In this document: positions 25,260 to 33,531 of the stretch, piece by piece
Position numbering within the stretch: position 1 is the stretch's first letter
Layout of the letters: the number at the start of each line of letters is the position of its first letter
Origin: a virus
Reading direction: 5' to 3' (one strand)
DNA: 55,154 nt
IMG/VR virus record: IMGVR_UViG_3300044714_000251
Span: 1 to 55,154 of that record
The notes under the pieces: model-generated
The model's database searches: none
Told to the model about the DNA's origin: nothing
Seen by the model: the letters and a program-made list of their open reading frames with translations, nothing else
Translations under genes and position numbers: made by a program

Positions 25260-25771
25260 ATCGCGTAGCCATGATGAGAGCCCGTGCGGAAACCATGGAA
25301 CGCGTCAATCTCCGCCGCTTCGGCGTCGAGCCCGTTCGGCTGCGGGGTCTCGGACGCGTGCCTCGCGGTGTTGGGCAGACGGTCATGGCGAACTCGAACA
25401 CGTCTTGTTCGAGCTGGCTCAACGTCACGATGCAGAACTACCAGCAGCTCGGGTTTCCCAACATCCCGGCTCTTCTCACGGGGCTTGAGGCCATCTGGAA
25501 ACAGGTCTCGACCGGGGGGAATGCGTCGGATTCGAACGGAACCCCCTTCGCGATCGTTGACGGCTCTCTCCACTTTCTCCTGACGCTCTCGAACGGAAAC
25601 ACCGTGGCGTGCAAGTGGGACTCGGCCAACCTGTACGTCTGCCAAGGCAACTCTCAGCCGGCCGTCACGCCGCTTGCTACTTCGGCGGCGACATCGACCT
25701 CCACGCCCTACATTGTGGCGGGAATCGTGGGCGTGCTAGTAATCGGGGGACTCTTCTACTACGCCGACTGA
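25256..25771 (+). CDS. Tagged one-TM virion-like protein, paralogue of next gene
   Basis: 171 residues. An Arg-rich leader contains RLRGLGRVPRGVGQT (two copies of the GxG motif). The domain from about 43-130 (CSSWLNV...LTGLEAIWKQ...TPFAIVDGSLHFLLTLSNGNTVACKWDSANLYVC) also occurs in the next gene. C-terminal TM helix (TPYIVAGIVGVLVIGGLFYYAD). ATGA overlap upstream. Confidence 0.7.
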   Translation: MNRVAMMRARAETMERVNLRRFGVEPVRLRGLGRVPRGVGQTVMANSNTSCSSWLNVTMQNYQQLGFPNIPALLTGLEAIWKQVSTGGNASDSNGTPFAIVDGSLHFLLTLSNGNTVACKWDSANLYVCQGNSQPAVTPLATSAATSTSTPYIVAGIVGVLVIGGLFYYAD

Positions 25772-25778
25772 GGGATCC

Positions 25779-27035
25779 ATGGAAGACTTCGCGTTCAGCA
25801 TCCGTCCCCCCGTTTCTCCGATCGGATTCGGCGCGGTCCCTGAGGGGCTCGGGCAACATGCCACAGCCTCCGCGCATCCTTCGTTGAACTCGATAGCGAT
25901 CCCTCATGGATCGGGGACTCCCGCGAAGCACAAGCCCCACCCCCACCGTGGCGTGGGCTCGTTCGCGGCCGCGTCACCCCAGAAGGCGAATTGGGTGCTG
26001 GCCTACGTCTACGGAGAGCGCGCACCGCGCGTGAAGATCAAGGGGAGCGGGTTCGACTACGCGAAGGTGCTTCAGCAGTTTGTGCAATCCGGCCAGCCTT
26101 CGCAGTACTTCACGTGGACGGGTACGGGCGGAACGTTTCTCTTCTCGTGCATCTACTCGGGCTCGACACCTGTGGTGCGGCTCGCGACGAACGGTCTTCA
26201 GCGCGGAATGGGACGCAAGCCAACGGGGATGGGGGACATCACGCCGGGCACCGTGACGTGCAACGCCAGCTGGATCACGATCAACTCGCCGGGTCCGAAC
26301 GCGGACTCCTTCAGCCTCACTGGATCAGACATCTCCGGCGCGCTGACGACGATGAAGAACGCATGGTCTCTCGCCATGGGCGGGAAGACGACGCCGTTCA
26401 CGGTCTCGAACGGGGCGATGCACTTCATTTTCTCAAGCGATCACACCGCGAACATCCCGATGAAGTACGACGGCGTGAATCTTTACGCGTGTGGAGTGCC
26501 GGTCACCGCGGCTCCTTCTTCGCCGCCTGCCGTGCAACCGATCGCAACCCAAGGCGTGACGCCGATCTCGGGAGGCACCTCCGTCGACAACGGCACCTAC
26601 ACCTGGGACAATTACATGTGGGTGTACCAAGCGTCGGGGTCGAACGACTCTCCAAACGGCTCTCCCCCTCCGGGACAGCCCGCGGGCGTGTCGGGGGCAT
26701 GGGTAAACGTCTCGGGCAACCAATGGAACTACTATCCGAACTCAGGCCCCCAACCGCTCCCGGTGGTCGATCCCACGGGGGTGACGTGGTGGACGTACTC
26801 GAGCGCGAACGCGGCGATGTACAACGCTCCGTCTTCGGCGTACATGCCGCCTCTTCCGGGCTCGACAGTCCCGCCAGCGTCGCTTGCGGGGACGAGCGGG
26901 TCCTGGTCGGGGAACGTGCACTCCTACTACCAGGTGTGGATTCCGACGGCCGGAATGACCGACGGTGAAATTCTCGCGATCGTTCTCCTCGGTGCGCTCG
27001 GAGTGGGTGGCGTCGCGTACCTGGTGTCGGAATGA
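25779..27035 (+). CDS. Tagged one-TM protein with paralogous domain
   Basis: 418 residues. GxG motifs at IGFGAVPEGLGQH (about 15-28). The middle (TCNASWITI...LTGSDISGALTTMKNAW...TPFTVSNGAMHFIFSSDHTANIPMKYDGVNLYACG) aligns by eye with the previous gene. A Trp/Tyr/Gly-rich region follows (about 265-390, with repeated W-x-Y/S patterns), then a C-terminal TM helix. Looks like a surface protein anchored in a membrane. Confidence 0.7.
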   Translation: MEDFAFSIRPPVSPIGFGAVPEGLGQHATASAHPSLNSIAIPHGSGTPAKHKPHPHRGVGSFAAASPQKANWVLAYVYGERAPRVKIKGSGFDYAKVLQQFVQSGQPSQYFTWTGTGGTFLFSCIYSGSTPVVRLATNGLQRGMGRKPTGMGDITPGTVTCNASWITINSPGPNADSFSLTGSDISGALTTMKNAWSLAMGGKTTPFTVSNGAMHFIFSSDHTANIPMKYDGVNLYACGVPVTAAPSSPPAVQPIATQGVTPISGGTSVDNGTYTWDNYMWVYQASGSNDSPNGSPPPGQPAGVSGAWVNVSGNQWNYYPNSGPQPLPVVDPTGVTWWTYSSANAAMYNAPSSAYMPPLPGSTVPPASLAGTSGSWSGNVHSYYQVWIPTAGMTDGEILAIVLLGALGVGGVAYLVSE

Positions 27036-27403
27036 ACGGCGTAGGCTCTCCGACGGGACTCGGCATCACAGCACCGCCCGCCGCGATCAGCGGAGGGTAT
27101 GTGCCCCCGACGATTCACGCACAGCCGCTCCCCGCGCCCTCGTCCACGACCCCCACGACAGCACCCGCCTCAAGTGCTCTGACCGCACCAAGCTCGGCGC
27201 TCATGGGGAGCACATACCAAGGTCCTCGCCGCGGCACGGCCACGTGGGTTTACATTCTTGGGGGTGTCGCTGCGCTCGGAGTGATGGGCGCGCTCTATTG
27301 GGCGTTCATGCAGCCGGGGAACTCGCCGAGCGCGGCGGCGTCGGAGGGCTACCCGAAATCGAATCCGATGAGGCGTCGGCGACGTCGGCGACACAGGAAG
27401 TGA
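27032..27403 (+). CDS. One-TM protein with GLG tag and poly-Arg C-terminus
   Basis: 123 residues. SPTGLGITAPP near the N-terminus, a Pro/Ser/Thr-rich stretch, TM helix (WVYILGGVAALGVMGALYWAFM), then KSNPMRRRRRRRHRK: the NP plus Arg cluster now at the C-terminus, opposite to the other NP proteins. The poly-Arg tail may touch DNA. Confidence 0.7.
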   Translation: MNGVGSPTGLGITAPPAAISGGYVPPTIHAQPLPAPSSTTPTTAPASSALTAPSSALMGSTYQGPRRGTATWVYILGGVAALGVMGALYWAFMQPGNSPSAAASEGYPKSNPMRRRRRRRHRK

Positions 27404-28305
27404 ACCGGGGGCTCGGCAAGGGCTTCGCTCCGTCGGCCTCGGCGGCCGCTGCGGCCATGCCGGGGGCGAAGATTCGCCAAGAGTCGCATCCGCCGGGCGT
27501 TGCGGGAACCACATTTTCTCTGAAGGAGATGGCGAAGTACATCCGCGATGGCCGGAACGACCCCAGGATGATCGGGTGGGCAGGACGTGTCTTGGTGAAG
27601 GCAGGAAAGCCGAAGAGCGTCACGGCTCAGGCGCAGGCCATCCTGGACGAGATTCGGCGCGTGACGATGTATCTCCCCGACGGTGTCAACACGGAAAGAG
27701 TGACCGCCGCTCCGGTTTCGCTTTGCCTCGACGAGCACGGTCTCTGTCTCCCCGCAGGCGACTGCGACGATCGCTGCGTGTGTTTTGGCTCGGGCACGAT
27801 GGCGCTCGGCATTGAGACCATGGTGGTGGCCCAAGCCTATGACGGGAGCGGTCCCAACGTCCGAGCCACGCACGTGATCTGCGCGATTTTGGATCCGAGT
27901 ACGGGCTGGCAGCGTGTCGACCCGTCGACCGACGACTTCCCGGTTGGAAAGTCGTATCCTGCGACGAAGGAGTGGTGGATGGACCCGATCACAGGCACGA
28001 CAGCGTCAACCCCTGAGGGAGCGATGCAACCGCAGGCGAACCAAGAAGCCATGCGTGGCGACTTTATCGGCGTCGGTGCTGTGCCGCGCGGTCCGGTGGT
28101 CTACGGGCATCCAACGGGTCTCGGCGCCGTTCCGTTCGAGCACGCTTTCGGTGCAGTCGACGAGGGGTGCGAGCAAGGCCCCGCGGACGTAACCGCGGAT
28201 CTCACGCACGGCGACTGCCGGCAGAGGTTTCCTCTCTACGCTCCGCAGCCCATCGGGGTCGGAGACATCCCGGTGTTTCCGGAGTGGGTTCGACGTGGCC
28301 GATAA
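27400..28305 (+). CDS. Transglutaminase/papain-fold protein
   Basis: GTG start in a GTGA overlap. 301 residues. AGDCDDRCVCFGSGTMALG (Cys122), RATHVICAILD (His158) and WQRVDPSTDD (Asp174) match the Cys-His-Asp triad of transglutaminase-like domains. GxG motifs occur at the N-terminus (RGLGKGFAP) and three times near the C-terminus (IGVGAVP, TGLGAVP, IGVGDIP). It may be a protease, cross-linker or inactive structural version. Confidence 0.75.
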   Translation: MNRGLGKGFAPSASAAAAAMPGAKIRQESHPPGVAGTTFSLKEMAKYIRDGRNDPRMIGWAGRVLVKAGKPKSVTAQAQAILDEIRRVTMYLPDGVNTERVTAAPVSLCLDEHGLCLPAGDCDDRCVCFGSGTMALGIETMVVAQAYDGSGPNVRATHVICAILDPSTGWQRVDPSTDDFPVGKSYPATKEWWMDPITGTTASTPEGAMQPQANQEAMRGDFIGVGAVPRGPVVYGHPTGLGAVPFEHAFGAVDEGCEQGPADVTADLTHGDCRQRFPLYAPQPIGVGDIPVFPEWVRRGR

Positions 28306-28738
28306 GGCACCGACGATTCAAGCGGAGTCGAACCGCGTCATGTTCGAGATGGTCGACGGCAAGCTTGTGCGACTTCCGCCGTCGTACCGGACGCTTCACG
28401 ATCCGACGGGCACGGCGTTGCCGAAGTGCGACGTGTTCTTTGCCCCCATCAAGCGTACTTCACAAAAGGTCGACATGGGCCGCGCGGCGCGGCGTTACTT
28501 TGGTCCTGAACATCGAGGGGTCATCGCTATTCTTCCGCGTGTGAAAGACGGACCGTGGAAGGTGATCGGGAGGGTGGCCGTGATCTACTACGCGAGGCTG
28601 GGGAAACGGGCTCCGGGCGGCTTCAATCACCCGTTCAAATCGAGACAGCCCACACTCTCGAAGTCTTCGCGTGGATATTACAAGCTTTCGCTCGGACAAG
28701 GATGCTTGGTCGACGACCGAGGATACGTGTTCCCCTAG
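28295..28738 (+). CDS. Hypothetical 147-aa protein
   Basis: GTG start, overlapping the transglutaminase-fold gene. Beta-rich in the middle (GVIAILPRVKDGPWKVIGRVAVIYYARLGKRA). The stop lies about a dozen bases before the inferred IS end. No family recognised. Confidence 0.6.
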   Translation: MADKAPTIQAESNRVMFEMVDGKLVRLPPSYRTLHDPTGTALPKCDVFFAPIKRTSQKVDMGRAARRYFGPEHRGVIAILPRVKDGPWKVIGRVAVIYYARLGKRAPGGFNHPFKSRQPTLSKSSRGYYKLSLGQGCLVDDRGYVFP

Positions 28739-28835
28739 CGGAATCGTTCACCATTCTCCGGCGCGGAAGCTCGGTCCTTCAGGAGCCGAGAGGAAGCGCC
28801 GTCTTCTTGTGTTTCGTCTTGGTAGTGCTACGCCT

Positions 28836-29990
28836 ATGTCCGTGAAGCTCGTCGCGACCGTCAAGCTGCTCGTATCGCCCGAGGAGCGAGAGCGTCTACT
28901 CGCCACCATGCGTCGCGTGAACGAGGCGTGTTCCTGGCTGGCCGAGCGGGCATTTGAGCTTCAGTCCGCCGACAAGCTCCGGCTGCAAAAGCTCTACTAT
29001 CAGGACCTGCGCAACCACTTCGGCCTGTCCTCGCAGCACGCCGTGCGGACCATATCGAAGGTCTGCGAGGTCTACCGTCGCGACAAGTCCAGGCGCTACA
29101 CCTTCAAGCCGCTTGGCGCCATCGCCTACGACCAGCGCATCTACACGTTCAAAAACGGCCTCGACCGCGTGAGCCTTCTCGCACTCGACGGGCGCATCGT
29201 CGTGCCGTGCGCCGTCGGCGCCTACCATCGCGCTCGTCTCGAAGGTGTGCGTGGCCAAGCCGACCTAGTGTGCCGCAAAGGCAAACTATTCCTCTTCGTG
29301 ACCGTCGATGTTCCCGACGGCTCGCCCATTGATCCAGAGGGCTGGCTCGGCGTCGACCTCGGCATCCGCAACCTTGCCTTCGACTCGGACGGTGAGGCCC
29401 ACTCCGGCGAGCAAACGCTCGCATTGCGATCTCGTATCTCCAGGCTTCGCGCCGGTCTCCAGTCGGTCGGCACCAAGAGCGCCAAACGACATCTCCGAAA
29501 GCTCCGAAGGAGGGAGCGGAGCTTCCACGCCCACACCAATCACGTCATCAGCAAGTCGATCGTACGCAAAGCCAAAGACACCGGACGAGGCATCGCTCTT
29601 GAGGATCTCAAGGGCATCCGAGACCGGGTAACCGTTCGAAGGGCCCAGCGCTCGACGCTGCATTCGTGGTCGTTCTTCCAGTTGCGCTCGTTCATCACCT
29701 ACAAAGCCACGCTCTCTGGCGTGACTCTCGTGGCCGTGGACCCTCGCAACACGAGCCGAACGTGCCCTGAGTGCGGCAACATCGACAAGGCGAACCGCCG
29801 CTCGCAAGCGGAGTTCGTCTGTACCGGATGCGGCTTTGCTTCGCACGCCGATTGGGTAGGCGCGCGCAACATCATCCAGGGGACCAGTAATCGCCCCCAT
29901 AGGATCGGCTGTCAGGCTGGGTATCGAGCATGTTCCGTCGAGTCCTCAGCTATGCCAGGTCCAAAGCTCCGCCCTTTAGGGCGGGGTTGA
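28836..29990 (+). CDS. tnpB: TnpB RNA-guided nuclease
   Basis: 384 residues. RuvC triad intact: GVDLGIRNLAF (Asp174), GIALEDLKG (Glu256) and HADWVGARNI (Asp339). The zinc ribbon is CPECG (310-313) and CTGCG (329-332). TnpB cuts DNA next to the element's target motif using an RNA from the right end and helps retain the element. Its C-terminus runs almost to the right-end hairpin, so the guide-scaffold RNA probably overlaps the 3' coding part. Confidence 0.95.
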   Translation: MSVKLVATVKLLVSPEERERLLATMRRVNEACSWLAERAFELQSADKLRLQKLYYQDLRNHFGLSSQHAVRTISKVCEVYRRDKSRRYTFKPLGAIAYDQRIYTFKNGLDRVSLLALDGRIVVPCAVGAYHRARLEGVRGQADLVCRKGKLFLFVTVDVPDGSPIDPEGWLGVDLGIRNLAFDSDGEAHSGEQTLALRSRISRLRAGLQSVGTKSAKRHLRKLRRRERSFHAHTNHVISKSIVRKAKDTGRGIALEDLKGIRDRVTVRRAQRSTLHSWSFFQLRSFITYKATLSGVTLVAVDPRNTSRTCPECGNIDKANRRSQAEFVCTGCGFASHADWVGARNIIQGTSNRPHRIGCQAGYRACSVESSAMPGPKLRPLGRG

Positions 29991-29994
29991 TTAC
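29850..29994 (+). ncRNA. Probable omega-RNA scaffold of TnpB
   Basis: In this family the scaffold RNA spans the end of tnpB and the right-end hairpin, with the guide beginning just past the element. Only the hairpin at about 29969-29984 is visible directly; the 5' limit is a guess. Confidence 0.4.
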
Positions 29995-30401
29995 TTGACC
30001 CAGTAGCCTGGCATGACCTCGGTGTAGCCGGATCCTCCGGTCGGCGAGACCATGCGTGTCGCGAAGCTCTTTGGACCGACCATGGTCGGAGAACTCGGAA
30101 TCCAAACCCACGCAGACTGGTTCTGTTTGCCGTTGAAGTAGTTTGTTCGCTTCACCCAGTTTCCTGCTCCCGCCTGCGGGTTGAAGTTCGGACGGTTCGG
30201 AGCGGCATACCAGCACCAGAGGACGGTGGAAAACGCGATCGAAGTGCGCTGTGCAGTCGCAGGACTGCGCGGAGCATCCCCCACCCCTACGTTCCCTCGT
30301 CCCGCGCCTTGGCCTTGATGCAAAGAGCCTGGCGTTTCTTGCTCGAATCCGAGACGGGTGGGCGGAAGAAGATGCTGCGGGAACGCGAAGTCTTTGCGCA
30401 T
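29991..30401 (-). CDS. Hypothetical aromatic-rich protein, ends at IS
   Basis: 136 residues. MRKDFAFPQH start is supported by a leaderless promoter. Contains VGVGDAP, the GxG motif, and an aromatic C-terminus (VLWCWYAAPNRPNFNPQAGAGNWVKRTNYF...YTEVMPGYWVK). Its TAA stop is made by the IS right end; without the IS a TGA would take its place. Probable minor virion protein. Confidence 0.6.
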   Translation of the reverse strand: MRKDFAFPQHLLPPTRLGFEQETPGSLHQGQGAGRGNVGVGDAPRSPATAQRTSIAFSTVLWCWYAAPNRPNFNPQAGAGNWVKRTNYFNGKQNQSAWVWIPSSPTMVGPKSFATRMVSPTGGSGYTEVMPGYWVK

Positions 30402-30408
30402 GAAGAGC

Positions 30409-30437
30409 ACTCTATTCCGGCGTGGTATCGTCAGCAA
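30409..30437 (-). promoter_or_regulatory. Promoter TTGCTG-N17-TAGAGT, leaderless
   Basis: Reading leftward: TTGCTG (30432-30437), 17-bp spacer, TAGAGT (30409-30414), seven bases to the ATG at 30401. Confidence 0.55.
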
Positions 30438-30539
30438 TATGAAGCGCCGTGGCGACGACTACGTAGATCGCATGAACAGGTTTCGCGCCGGAGAACCGTC
30501 CGGTATTGCAAACAGTGAAACTTGTATTGCAAAGCAAAC

Positions 30540-30559
30540 TGATTCTTACGGTATTGCAC
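30540..30559 (+). promoter_or_regulatory. 20-bp element A, copy 4
   Basis: TGATTCTTACGGTATTGCAC, last base differing from the other copies. About 190 bases before the Arg-rich membrane protein gene. Confidence 0.5.
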
Positions 30560-30750
30560 GTAAGACGTCTCGACGAAAGAAGCGAAGGCCCTCCGCTTCG
30601 CTTTCGCCCGAGAAAACAAGCGCGCGCCGCAAAACAAGGCACGTCGTTGCAATACATCGTAAGCACCCCAGAAAGCGCTCTTCCAGAGGTTTGACGGGGC
30701 GATCTCAGGCGGGTACGGTCACGGAGTTATCCCAACAGGAGACTCGTTAC

Positions 30751-32115
30751 ATGCCGAAGTCGCGTCGCAAGTCCAGGGCTGCAAGGGGCCGTAAGCGAGA
30801 CGCCAAGGGACACTTCGTAAAATCTTCCGTTGCGGCGCCCAAGCGGCGCAGGCGGAGAGCACGTCGGTCGGCCGAGGCAACGGTGGCCGCCCCGAAGCGT
30901 CGACGAAGGACACGAAGGAATCCCTGGTACAAGCAACCGCGTCGGCACGCGAAGGCTGCGAAGAAGGGCTGGAGGAAGCGTCGCCGCACGCACGCGAAGC
31001 GTCGTCATGCCGCTCCGGCACGTCGGCGTCGCCGCGTGACACGAAAGAGCCGCACGATCATCGCCACCGGGCGAGGGCGTGCGCGCCGTCGGGGCTCACG
31101 TCGTTCGACCCCGATCAACATCAAGGTGTCCTTGGCTCCGAAGCGGAGGAAGGCGTCGCGAAAACGTCGCGCTTCTCCGAAGCGTCGCCATCACGCGCGC
31201 CGTCATCGTCACGCGCATTACACGCCGGCGTCGCATCAGCTCGCCGCGGATTCGTACGCGCTGTCGAACCCGCTCTCAGGTGGAGAGCTCGTCCTTCTCG
31301 CGCTGACGGGAACGATCGGGTACGGCGTGGCCGATTTCGTCGGTCGCTACATGGAGACGACCGCAACGTCGGGCGGAGCCGCGAACAGCGTCCCGACCGG
31401 CGCCACGGTGGCCAACGACGTGGCCACCACCGGTTGGCCCTCGTGGCAGGCTGGCCTGAGCCAGCTTGGCATCGCGGCGGTTCCGATCATCGGCGCATCT
31501 TTCGTGGACTCGCCGTGGGGTCGTGCTTCGCTCCAGGGCTTTGGCCTCGGCGCAGGGGCGGCTCTCTTCGGCAACCTGTTCCGAAACGCGATGGCGTCGC
31601 TCATCGGGAGCACCGCTCTCGGTCAGCAGCTCTATCTCGCCGAGTACGAAGCCCAGGCTCAGATGGGCACGGGCACGGCGGCCACGACCACCACGGGCCT
31701 TTCGGGTGTCCCGCGCGGTCGTCGGATGGTCCAAAAGGGCGTTGGAACGGCGGTCGCTTCGATGGTGCCCGGCAACGTGCCGAGCACGGTCGTGGTGCCT
31801 CGGATTTCGCAGCCGGTGACCCGGAATCCGGTCGCACCGTCCTCGAACATCCCGTCCTACAACGCAAGCACGCCTCCCGGCACGTCCCTCCAGATGCCGC
31901 CTGGCATCGTGACGAACGGCGGGGACGTGGTCGCCTCCCCTCCTCCCGGCACGCCGATTCCCGGCGGCGCTCAGGCGGGAGCCTCCTGTGCACCTTGCTC
32001 GTCAACGATGGGCGGGATCGCGGGGACCTACGACACGGCCGTGAACGCGATTCGTGACGAGTCCTGCCTCGGGAAGATTCCCGGGGGCTTCTACGGGATG
32101 TTCCCGGAGAACTGA
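30751..32115 (+). CDS. Arg/Lys-rich (protamine-like) membrane protein
   Basis: 454 residues, caggag upstream. Residues 1-160 are extremely basic (repeated KRRRR, APKRRRR, RRNPW, histidine-rich RRHHARRHRHAH). SNPLSGGELVLLALTGTIGYGVADF then repeats the NP-TM pattern, and a second apolar segment (LGIAAVPIIGASF...LQGFGLGAGAALFGNLF) follows. The Pro/Thr-rich end has CAPC. It could hold packaged DNA against an internal membrane. Confidence 0.7.
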   Translation: MPKSRRKSRAARGRKRDAKGHFVKSSVAAPKRRRRRARRSAEATVAAPKRRRRTRRNPWYKQPRRHAKAAKKGWRKRRRTHAKRRHAAPARRRRRVTRKSRTIIATGRGRARRRGSRRSTPINIKVSLAPKRRKASRKRRASPKRRHHARRHRHAHYTPASHQLAADSYALSNPLSGGELVLLALTGTIGYGVADFVGRYMETTATSGGAANSVPTGATVANDVATTGWPSWQAGLSQLGIAAVPIIGASFVDSPWGRASLQGFGLGAGAALFGNLFRNAMASLIGSTALGQQLYLAEYEAQAQMGTGTAATTTTGLSGVPRGRRMVQKGVGTAVASMVPGNVPSTVVVPRISQPVTRNPVAPSSNIPSYNASTPPGTSLQMPPGIVTNGGDVVASPPPGTPIPGGAQAGASCAPCSSTMGGIAGTYDTAVNAIRDESCLGKIPGGFYGMFPEN

Positions 32116-32184
32116 TTTCCAGAGAGAGCTGATTTCCAGAGAAAACGTCGAGGGTTCTCTATTGGGGCCCTCCAGGAGAGACAC

Positions 32185-33453
32185 ATGTACAAGCAAGCCA
32201 GCAGCCGATCGATGCAGGGTCACCCGAGCCGCCAGATTGGCCTTGGGCAAGCGCCGAGCGACAACGTCGTCAACAGCGTTCTGTCGTGCGGATTCACGCA
32301 AGTCCCCGTCATCGAGTACGTGACGTGGACGCTCGACTTGCCCGTCCCGGACGCGGCGATCGACGCGACCTTCGGCGACGAGATCGACGTCCTCCAGAAC
32401 CCCAAGTCGGTCGCCGGCGTCGAGGACGTGGACTCAAGCTTTGTCATCAACGGCATTCTCCAAGTCGACATGCTCGTCATCGGGTTCGGCGTGCACGGCT
32501 TCGCGGAGCCCACGAACGGCGCCCAGATCGGCAACTACGTCAACCCGGCTCCCACGGCCGGCGCCGTGAACCCGTCCCCCGACAGCTACACCCAGAACGA
32601 CGTCATCAACGGCGCGCTCGGCGCGGACATCGGCACGGGAGGTGTGGCGGGTTCCTCGACGATCACCCCCGCGGTGCTCGAGTGGGGCGTCTGCGCGCAG
32701 AACGCGCTCTGGCACCTCATGAACGCGTACCAGTTCCAGTGGATCATGCAGCAGCGTTACCTGCTCATCAACGAGCTCGCGGCGGATGTGGCCTACTTCG
32801 GAAGCTACGCCGAGGCGGTTGCTGCGGGTTCCTCGAGCGCGGCGTTCCAGCGCCTCGTGCGACGCGTGAACAACAAGTACGCGTCTCTCGGCGCCCCGGG
32901 CGCGTTCCTTCCGATCAACGCCCAGCGCATCGGAAGCACGACGACCCTGACGACCACCAACAAGGGCATGTTCCACCCGACGCGAGCCTACGATCTCTTG
33001 GACGAGACGATCGGCGGTCTTCGCGCGCAGGGCATGAACGGCATGCTTCAGCCGTTCCGGAAGCTCTTCAAGCCGGTCCTCCTCGAGAAAGGCATTCCGA
33101 TCGGCATGCTGCTCCGCCAGCAGGACCAGTACCACGCGACGCTCATGCAGCAGTACCTGTCGCAGTCGGATTCTCTCGGCGGGACCGTGTCGACCATCTC
33201 GGTCGGCCCGACCACGAGCGGCCTGACCTCGACGACGGCCAACGAGTTCCTGGAGCTCACCTTGGATGCGACCCCGCTCGCGGTGCCGCAGCAAGTCCAG
33301 ACCGACCGAGTCCTCCTGAAGGGCGGCGCGCTGCAACTCGCCATCCTCATCAAGGGCTTCGAGGTGTGGGGCCCCTGGAAGCAGTATATCCTGAACAACC
33401 TCGTCCCGGCGGGCGCGGTCGGAACCGCGGCTTCGGCCGGATCGGCGGGCTGA
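32185..33453 (+). CDS. Candidate major coat protein
   Basis: 422 residues, strong aggaga site, and a tight hairpin right after the stop, as expected of a highly expressed gene. The N-terminus has RQIGLGQAPSDN. Beta-rich N-terminal half (VPVIEYVTWTLDLPVP, GILQVDMLVIGFGVHGF), helical middle (ALWHLMNAYQFQWIMQQRYLLINELAADVAYF), beta C-terminus. No HK97-type signature seen. A double jelly-roll is possible by length but unproven. Confidence 0.55.
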   Translation: MYKQASSRSMQGHPSRQIGLGQAPSDNVVNSVLSCGFTQVPVIEYVTWTLDLPVPDAAIDATFGDEIDVLQNPKSVAGVEDVDSSFVINGILQVDMLVIGFGVHGFAEPTNGAQIGNYVNPAPTAGAVNPSPDSYTQNDVINGALGADIGTGGVAGSSTITPAVLEWGVCAQNALWHLMNAYQFQWIMQQRYLLINELAADVAYFGSYAEAVAAGSSSAAFQRLVRRVNNKYASLGAPGAFLPINAQRIGSTTTLTTTNKGMFHPTRAYDLLDETIGGLRAQGMNGMLQPFRKLFKPVLLEKGIPIGMLLRQQDQYHATLMQQYLSQSDSLGGTVSTISVGPTTSGLTSTTANEFLELTLDATPLAVPQQVQTDRVLLKGGALQLAILIKGFEVWGPWKQYILNNLVPAGAVGTAASAGSAG

Positions 33454-33465
33454 GGCGCTTAGGAC

Positions 33466-33502
33466 CCGAGGGAATCCGCTCCTCCTTGGCGGATTCCCTC
33501 GG
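33466..33502 (+). terminator. Strong hairpin between coat candidates
   Basis: Exact 14-bp stem (33466-33479 with 33489-33502, 9-base loop) followed by AGTTCTTCTC. Likely a partial terminator or 3' stabiliser that raises the level of the upstream gene over the downstream ones. Confidence 0.7.
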
Positions 33503-33531
33503 AGTTCTTCTCAAGGAGCTTCTGGAGACCC

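Larger units (their letters stand above)
28752..29994 (+). mobile_element. IS200/IS605-type element (tnpB only)
   Basis: Bounded by a left imperfect hairpin (around 28769-28790, GCTCGG...CCGAG) and a right GC hairpin (CCGCCCTttAGGGCGG, about 29969-29984) ending GGTTGATTAC. No tnpA is present. If TTCAC at 28747-28751 is the target and the element ends at 29994, removing it leaves the flanking minus gene with a TGA at the same codon, which supports these ends. Exact ends are inferred. Confidence 0.6.
30402..30750. promoter_or_regulatory. Control region with clustered TATTGCAA sites
   Basis: TATTGCA starts at 30504, 30525 and 30552, and an inverted copy (TTGCAATA) lies at 30647-30654. The third is a full element A. 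The frame of the following gene stays open here from an ATG at 30439, so a longer protein cannot be excluded, but caggag directly before 30751 favours non-coding. Confidence 0.5.

Noticed and set aside
30439-30750. N-terminal extension of the Arg-rich membrane protein
   Set aside because: Frame is open, but clustered TATTGCAA sites and a good caggag before 30751 favour a control region; kept as a caveat.
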